Assembly: GCF_000384315.1 (NCBI RefSeq)
Contig: NZ_ARVW01000001.1
Span: 4,030,157 to 4,094,156, forward strand
Direction: 5' to 3'
Source of the DNA: Amycolatopsis nigrescens CSC17Ta-90
GTDB taxonomy: Bacteria; Actinomycetota; Actinomycetes; Mycobacteriales; Pseudonocardiaceae
Length of the DNA stretch: 64,000 nucleotides
Shown: piece by piece, positions 60,590-64,000 of the stretch
Layout of the letters: each line of letters begins with the position of its first letter
How positions within the stretch are numbered: position 1 is the first letter of the stretch
Position numbers and translations under genes: made by a program
The notes under the pieces: model-generated
Told to the model about the DNA's origin: nothing
The model's input: the letters and a program-made list of their open reading frames with translations, nothing else
Database searches by the model: none

Positions 60590-61087
60590 ATGGCGGCGGA
60601 GCGTGCAGAGCTCACCTGGGAGTTGTTCGGCACGGCCGGCCGGGAACTGGCGGAGGAGATCGACGGCGACGGTTTCGAGCCGGACCTGATCCTCTCCATC
60701 GCCCGCGGCGGGCTGTTCGTCGCGGGGGTGCTCGGCTACGCGCTCGACGTGAAGAACCTGCACGTGATGAACGTGGAGTTCTACACCGGGGTGGACCAGC
60801 GGCTCGACCTGCCGGTGATGCTGCCGCCGGTGCCCAACGCGGTGGACCTGACCGGGGCGAAGGTGCTGGTCGCCGACGACGTCGCGGACACCGGCGCCAC
60901 CCTGAAGCTGGTGCGCGACTTCTGCGCCGACCACGTGGCCGAGGTGCGGTGCGCGGTGATCTACGAGAAGCCGCGGTCCGTGGTCTCCTGCGAGTACGTC
61001 TGGCGCCGCACCGACCGGTGGATCAACTTCCCGTGGTCGGACCGGCCGCCGGTGACCAAGCGGGCCGGACAGGTGTTGGACGCGTGA
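60590..61087 (+). CDS. Phosphoribosyltransferase-family protein
   Basis: A 165-residue protein of the PRTase fold. The PRPP loop is VLVADDVADTGATLKLV (with the D-D-V-x-D-T-G-x-T pattern) near residues 95-111. LILSIARGGLFVAGVLGYAL forms the first strand-helix with the pyrophosphate-binding loop. Close relatives are the hypoxanthine/xanthine-guanine or Gpt-like group, but the substrate is not clear. GCAGGGAGG lies 7 bases before the ATG at 60590. The next gene overlaps by four bases, so the two are translated together. Confidence 0.9.
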   Translation: MAAERAELTWELFGTAGRELAEEIDGDGFEPDLILSIARGGLFVAGVLGYALDVKNLHVMNVEFYTGVDQRLDLPVMLPPVPNAVDLTGAKVLVADDVADTGATLKLVRDFCADHVAEVRCAVIYEKPRSVVSCEYVWRRTDRWINFPWSDRPPVTKRAGQVLDA

Positions 61088-61821
61088 ACAGCACCGATCC
61101 GCTCAAGCCCCTGCTCGACCTCGATGGCGTCGCGGCCGCGGTGAAGTCCGCGCAGGACGCGGTTTTCGCGGTGCACCGCCATCCGGCGAACCTGCGGGGC
61201 GGCTCGGCCACTGCGGCCGAGGCCTCGGTGCGCGCGGCACGGGCCTCGGCCGGCATCGACGGTGCCGATCCGGAGATCCCGGAGGACGCCGCGGTGACCG
61301 ACCCGGTGCTGGCCGGCTCGCTCCGGGTGGCCGAGGCGCTGGAAGGCCTGCTGCCCACTTGGCGCCGGGCCCCGCTCCAGGCACTGGCCAAGATGCACGT
61401 GCTGGCCGCGGCCGACCTCGTCGCCGACCCCGCGGCGCTGGGCAGGCCGCGGGCCGGGGACGGGATCGCGGAACGGTTGGAGCTGCTGGCCCAGCTGGTC
61501 ACCGGGGCGACCTCGGTGCCGGGCCCGGTGCTCACCGCGGTGGTGCACGGCGAACTGCTGACGCTGCGGCCGTTCGGCAGCGCGGACGGGGTGATGGCCC
61601 GCGCCGCGGCCAGGCTGGCCATGGTCGCCGGCGGCCTCGACCCGAAGGCGCTGACCGTGCCGGAAGTGGCCTGCTTCCGCCGGATGCGGCGCTACGGCGA
61701 GGCGCTGGCCGGCTTCGCCAGCGGCGAGCCGGACGGGGTGCGCGGCTGGCTGCTGTTCTGCTGCGAGGCCTTCGAAACCGGGGCGAAGGAGGCGCGCGGT
61801 ATCGCCGAAGCGGCCGGCTGA
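61084..61821 (+). CDS. Fic-like protein coupled to the phosphoribosyltransferase gene
   Basis: A 245-residue helical protein. The segment VVHGELLTLRPFGSADGVMARAAARLAM is like the Fic core, where HGELLxLRPF-x-x-x-N/D-G-x-x-AR replaces the H-P-F-x-D/E-G-N-G-R motif. The catalytic His position is not clearly kept, so AMP transfer is doubtful. The rest is Ala/Leu-rich helices. GTG 61084 overlaps the stop of the phosphoribosyltransferase gene by four bases. I recall such proteins annotated as oxidoreductase or Fic-like in actinomycetes, but no function is proven. The convergent LCM methyltransferase gene ends 2 bases away. Confidence 0.75.
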   Translation: MNSTDPLKPLLDLDGVAAAVKSAQDAVFAVHRHPANLRGGSATAAEASVRAARASAGIDGADPEIPEDAAVTDPVLAGSLRVAEALEGLLPTWRRAPLQALAKMHVLAAADLVADPAALGRPRAGDGIAERLELLAQLVTGATSVPGPVLTAVVHGELLTLRPFGSADGVMARAAARLAMVAGGLDPKALTVPEVACFRRMRRYGEALAGFASGEPDGVRGWLLFCCEAFETGAKEARGIAEAAG

Positions 61822-61823
61822 GG

Positions 61824-62702
61824 TCAGCTCTCCCGGCGCGCGGTGACCATGCCGCCCAAGGCCATCACGTCGTTCAGCCCGCCTTCGAGCGGACGCCGGT
61901 AGCGGTCCGCGGCATCGGAGACCGCCTCGGTGGTCACCGTCCAGCCCGCCCAGCGCAGCCATTCGGCGCAGTCCCGGCGCGGTTCGGTCTCCCACAGCGA
62001 ACCGACGTCCACCCCGAAACTCGCCGACGCCGAGCGGAACATCGGGTGCTCCAGCACGGCCTTGGTCAGCCGGCTGTTCGCGACCTCGACGGCGATCCAG
62101 CTGCCGGGCGCGGAAAGCTTGTGCACCAAGGAGAAGAGGTCCTCTTCGGCCTGCGCGGGCAGATAGGGCAGCAGGCCCTCGGCCAGCCAGGCGGTCGGCC
62201 GGTCCGGGTCGAAACCGGCCGCGGCGAGCGCGCCGGCCCAGTCGTCGCGCAGATCGGTGGGCACCGGGTGCCACTGGCAGCGCGGTTCGGCGGCGAGCCC
62301 GGCCAGCACGTCCTGTTTGAACTCCAGCACCTTCGGCTGGTCCACTTCGTACAGATCGCAGTCCGACGGCCAGTCCAGCCGATACGCGCGGGCGTCCAGC
62401 CCGGCGGCGAGCAGCACGACCTGGTCCACTCCGGACTCGGTCGCGGCGGCGAAGTAGTCGTCGAAGAACCGCGACCGCAGCCCCATGTACTGGGCGCACT
62501 GGCCCCACACCGCTTCTTCGCCGTCACCCGGTCGCAGCGGCAGCGGGACCGGTGGTTTCGCAGCCCGCACGAACTCCTCCGCGAACGGGTCCCGGACCAG
62601 CGGGTCCGGCCGGTGCGTCTCCACCGCGCGGGCGGCGGCGACGCCGAGCGCGGTCAGGCCGACGCTGGAGGTGATGTCCCATTGCTCGAGTTTTCCGGTC
62701 AT
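61824..62702 (-). CDS. LCM-type SAM-dependent methyltransferase (TIGR00027 family)
   Basis: A 292-residue methyltransferase of the leucine carboxyl methyltransferase-like family common in actinobacteria. QVVLLAAGLDARAYRLDWPSD covers the SAM glycine motif in its family-specific form, LYEVDQPKVLEFKQDVL the acidic ribose-binding strand, and PTAWLAEGLLPYLPAQAEEDLF the family block. They methylate small acids or polyketides; the true acceptor is unknown. It starts at ATG 62702, just after a possible iron box (62729-62747). It is convergent with the Fic-like gene. Confidence 0.93.
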   Translation of the reverse strand: MTGKLEQWDITSSVGLTALGVAAARAVETHRPDPLVRDPFAEEFVRAAKPPVPLPLRPGDGEEAVWGQCAQYMGLRSRFFDDYFAAATESGVDQVVLLAAGLDARAYRLDWPSDCDLYEVDQPKVLEFKQDVLAGLAAEPRCQWHPVPTDLRDDWAGALAAAGFDPDRPTAWLAEGLLPYLPAQAEEDLFSLVHKLSAPGSWIAVEVANSRLTKAVLEHPMFRSASASFGVDVGSLWETEPRRDCAEWLRWAGWTVTTEAVSDAADRYRRPLEGGLNDVMALGGMVTARRES

Positions 62703-62728
62703 GGTGCCTCCACGAAGTAGGCGCATTA

Positions 62729-62747
62729 CTTAGCATGCCTAACCTAC
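62729..62747 (-). promoter_or_regulatory. Possible DtxR/IdeR iron box
   Basis: On the minus strand the 19 bases begin GTAGGTTAGGC, matching ten consecutive positions of the iron-box consensus TTAGGTTAGGCTAACCTAA; the second half is degenerate. It lies 27-45 bases before the methyltransferase ATG, where an iron repressor could block transcription. Confidence 0.35.
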
Positions 62748-62824
62748 TGTGGCACTGCGCAGCGATTCGCGCACACACCGTGGCCGTAATGCCGGAATTT
62801 CTGCCACTGTGATAACCGTCTCAA

Positions 62825-62855
62825 CCTCCGGTGGTCCAAGGTGGACCACCGGAGG
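62825..62855 (-). terminator. murQ terminator
   Basis: A perfect 14-bp stem (62825-62838 with 62842-62855) and a 3-base loop, 9 bases past the murQ stop on the minus strand. Confidence 0.88.
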
Positions 62856-62863
62856 TGCGGTAC

Positions 62864-63859
62864 TCAGCTCGCCTTGACCCGCAGTGAGTCCAGGGTGTTC
62901 CGGACGTGCCCGCCGTTGGCCGCCAGCGCGTCCGCCGCGTCCCGGGTGTCCACTCCGGACAGTAGGTGCACCAGCGCCACCTTGAGCTCACCGTCCGATT
63001 CGGCCAGTGCGTCCGAGCAGTCCTGCGCGCTCATCCCGGTCGCCTCGCGCAGGATGCGCAGGGTCCGCCCGCGCAGCTTCGCGTTGGTCGCCCGCATGCT
63101 GACCATCAGGTTCGAGTACGTCCGGCCCAGCTTGATCATCGTCGCGGTGGAGAACGCGGTGAGGATGATCTTCTGCGCGGTGCCCGCCTTCATCCTGGTC
63201 GAGCCGGCGATCGCCTCCGGGCCGGTGTTCACCGCGATCAGCACGTCCACCCCGGCGGGCTGGACCGCGCCCGGATTGCCGGAGACCAACCCGGTCCTGG
63301 CGCCCCGGCGGGCGGCCGCCTCCAGCGCGCCCAGCACGTACGGGGTGCGGCCGGACGCGGTCAGCCCGAGCACGAAGTCACCCGGTTCGATGCACGCGTT
63401 CATCTCGGCCGCGCCCGCTTTGGCGTCGTCCTCGGCGTTCTCCACGGCCTGGCGCAGCGCGCGCTCGCCACCGGCGTGGTGCGCGACGAACCAGTCCGCC
63501 GGCACGTTGAAGGTGGGCACCAGCTCGGCTGCGTCCAGGGTGGCCAGCCTGCCCGAGGTGCCCGCGCCCACGTAGTGCACGCGACGGCTGTTGCGCAGCG
63601 CTTCGGTGGCGTAGTCCACCGCAACCGCGACCTGGGGCAGTACCGCGCGCACCGCGTCCGGCACCCGGCGGTCTTCCGCGTTCAGCACGCCGAGGATGCC
63701 GACGGTGGACATCAGGTCGATGTCCGTCGTACGGGGGTTTCGCTGTTCGGTCGGGGAGTCGACGTGCACCACCTGGCGCGGCACGGTCATCATGCGCCTC
63801 ACAGTTTCTGTGCTCTTTTCCGAACGCGTGGCTGCGATCGCGTCGAAGGGCTCCCTCAT
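62864..63859 (-). CDS. murQ: N-acetylmuramic acid 6-phosphate etherase
   Basis: A 331-residue SIS-domain lyase that splits D-lactate from MurNAc-6-phosphate during cell-wall recycling. The SIS signature is VHYVGAGTSGRLATLDAAELVP, with catalytic Glu in the AAELVPTF segment and TEQRNPRTTDIDLM near the start. VSGNPGAVQPAGVDVLIAVNTGPEAIAGSTRMKAGTAQK is a further MurQ hallmark. Start 63859 overlaps the preceding regulator's stop (ATGA) with GGGAGACC upstream. The alternative at 63793 (GAGG upstream) would remove 22 residues. A perfect hairpin follows. Confidence 0.95.
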   Translation of the reverse strand: MREPFDAIAATRSEKSTETVRRMMTVPRQVVHVDSPTEQRNPRTTDIDLMSTVGILGVLNAEDRRVPDAVRAVLPQVAVAVDYATEALRNSRRVHYVGAGTSGRLATLDAAELVPTFNVPADWFVAHHAGGERALRQAVENAEDDAKAGAAEMNACIEPGDFVLGLTASGRTPYVLGALEAAARRGARTGLVSGNPGAVQPAGVDVLIAVNTGPEAIAGSTRMKAGTAQKIILTAFSTATMIKLGRTYSNLMVSMRATNAKLRGRTLRILREATGMSAQDCSDALAESDGELKVALVHLLSGVDTRDAADALAANGGHVRNTLDSLRVKAS

Positions 63860-64000
63860 TTGCCGGTCTCCCTCGGGCGCCTTCTGCCGTCCGGCCTGAC
63901 CCCGAGCCGGTGGGTGCCGACCGCGTCCCTGGTCGCGTCCAGCGCGGAGACCGCGGCGTCCATGTGCCGCTGCGCGACGCCGATGAACAGGCAGTCGATC
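63856..64000 (-). CDS. RpiR/MurR-family regulator, C-terminal end (partial)
   Basis: The last 47 codons of a minus-strand gene enter the window. IDCLFIGVAQRHMDAAVSALDATRDAVGTHRLGVR resembles the end of the SIS domain of RpiR-type regulators, which sense phosphosugars such as MurNAc-6-phosphate. The stop overlaps the murQ start (ATGA), so regulator and enzyme are one operon, the usual MurR-MurQ layout. The helix-turn-helix lies outside the window. The identification rests on this short tail and context. Confidence 0.6.
   Translation of the reverse strand, partial: IDCLFIGVAQRHMDAAVSALDATRDAVGTHRLGVRPDGRRRPRETGK

Overview
The window is GC-rich DNA with strong G/C at third codon positions, frequent GTG starts and many genes that appear to be transcribed without a leader. 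It comes from an actinomycete, most likely Pseudonocardiaceae and probably Amycolatopsis-like. The main reasons are actinomycete-specific families (DUF397/DUF5753 pairs, WhiB, EspG-like, WXG-like, DUF6319-like, TIGR03085), a leucine-codon leader peptide before leuA, an aspartokinase gene with an internal start, and a 26-kb block whose gene order matches the Mycobacterium tuberculosis Rv3683-Rv3667 region as I remember it. No similarity search was run; all names rest on motifs and remembered family patterns.

Layout. 0-3.8 kb: the tail of an oligopeptide ABC ATPase, an NAD(P)-binding protein, a DedA membrane protein, and a divergent EamA exporter/LysR regulator pair. 3.8-8.2 kb: a small accessory patch holding a methyltransferase, a glycine-rich-domain-like protein, a frameshifted XRE-TPR regulator, a small repeat protein and an XRE-DUF5753/DUF397 pair. 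A 48-bp direct repeat brackets most of it. 8.2-14.4 kb: amino-acid biosynthesis, with leuA and its attenuator, then lysC-asd; a lone EspG-like gene and a nitroreductase lie between. 14.4-19.9 kb: a DUF418 membrane protein, an ImmA/IrrE-PIN pair that resembles a toxin-antitoxin module, a lipoprotein, an MFS exporter and an odd SDR. 19.9-30.9 kb: stress and housekeeping genes (Fur-type regulator with catalase, Ohr, Dps, glutamate decarboxylase, esterase, FMN reductase, tautomerase, S9 peptidase, methyltransferase). 30.9-33.4 kb: a three-gene WXG/SseB-like operon and a small repeat-containing membrane protein next to tRNA-Pro.

33.4-60 kb: the conserved block. In order it holds a metallophosphoesterase, a class A PBP, a WhiB4-like protein, two ArsA-type ATPases, DUF4177, RidA, a NUDIX hydrolase, an MBL hydrolase, Crp, Nth, a TlpA-like thioredoxin, a CoA-type NUDIX hydrolase, a MarP-like protease, an alpha/beta hydrolase, a holin-like membrane protein and acetyl-CoA synthetase. 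Lineage-specific inserts are an MFS exporter, NhaA, a POT peptide transporter, a VIT transporter and two unrecognised genes. 60-64 kb: a GNAT acetyltransferase, a phosphoribosyltransferase with a Fic-like partner, an LCM-type methyltransferase, and murQ behind the end of an RpiR-type regulator, a likely muropeptide-recycling unit.

Non-coding structure is rich. There are three copies of a near-perfect palindrome with arms up to 25 bp, two copies of a roughly 100-bp element that ends in a DnaA-box-like palindrome, several strong hairpin terminators, and palindromic operator candidates before the ImmA/IrrE gene and an MFS gene. No CRISPR array, insertion sequence, rRNA or natural-product cluster is visible.
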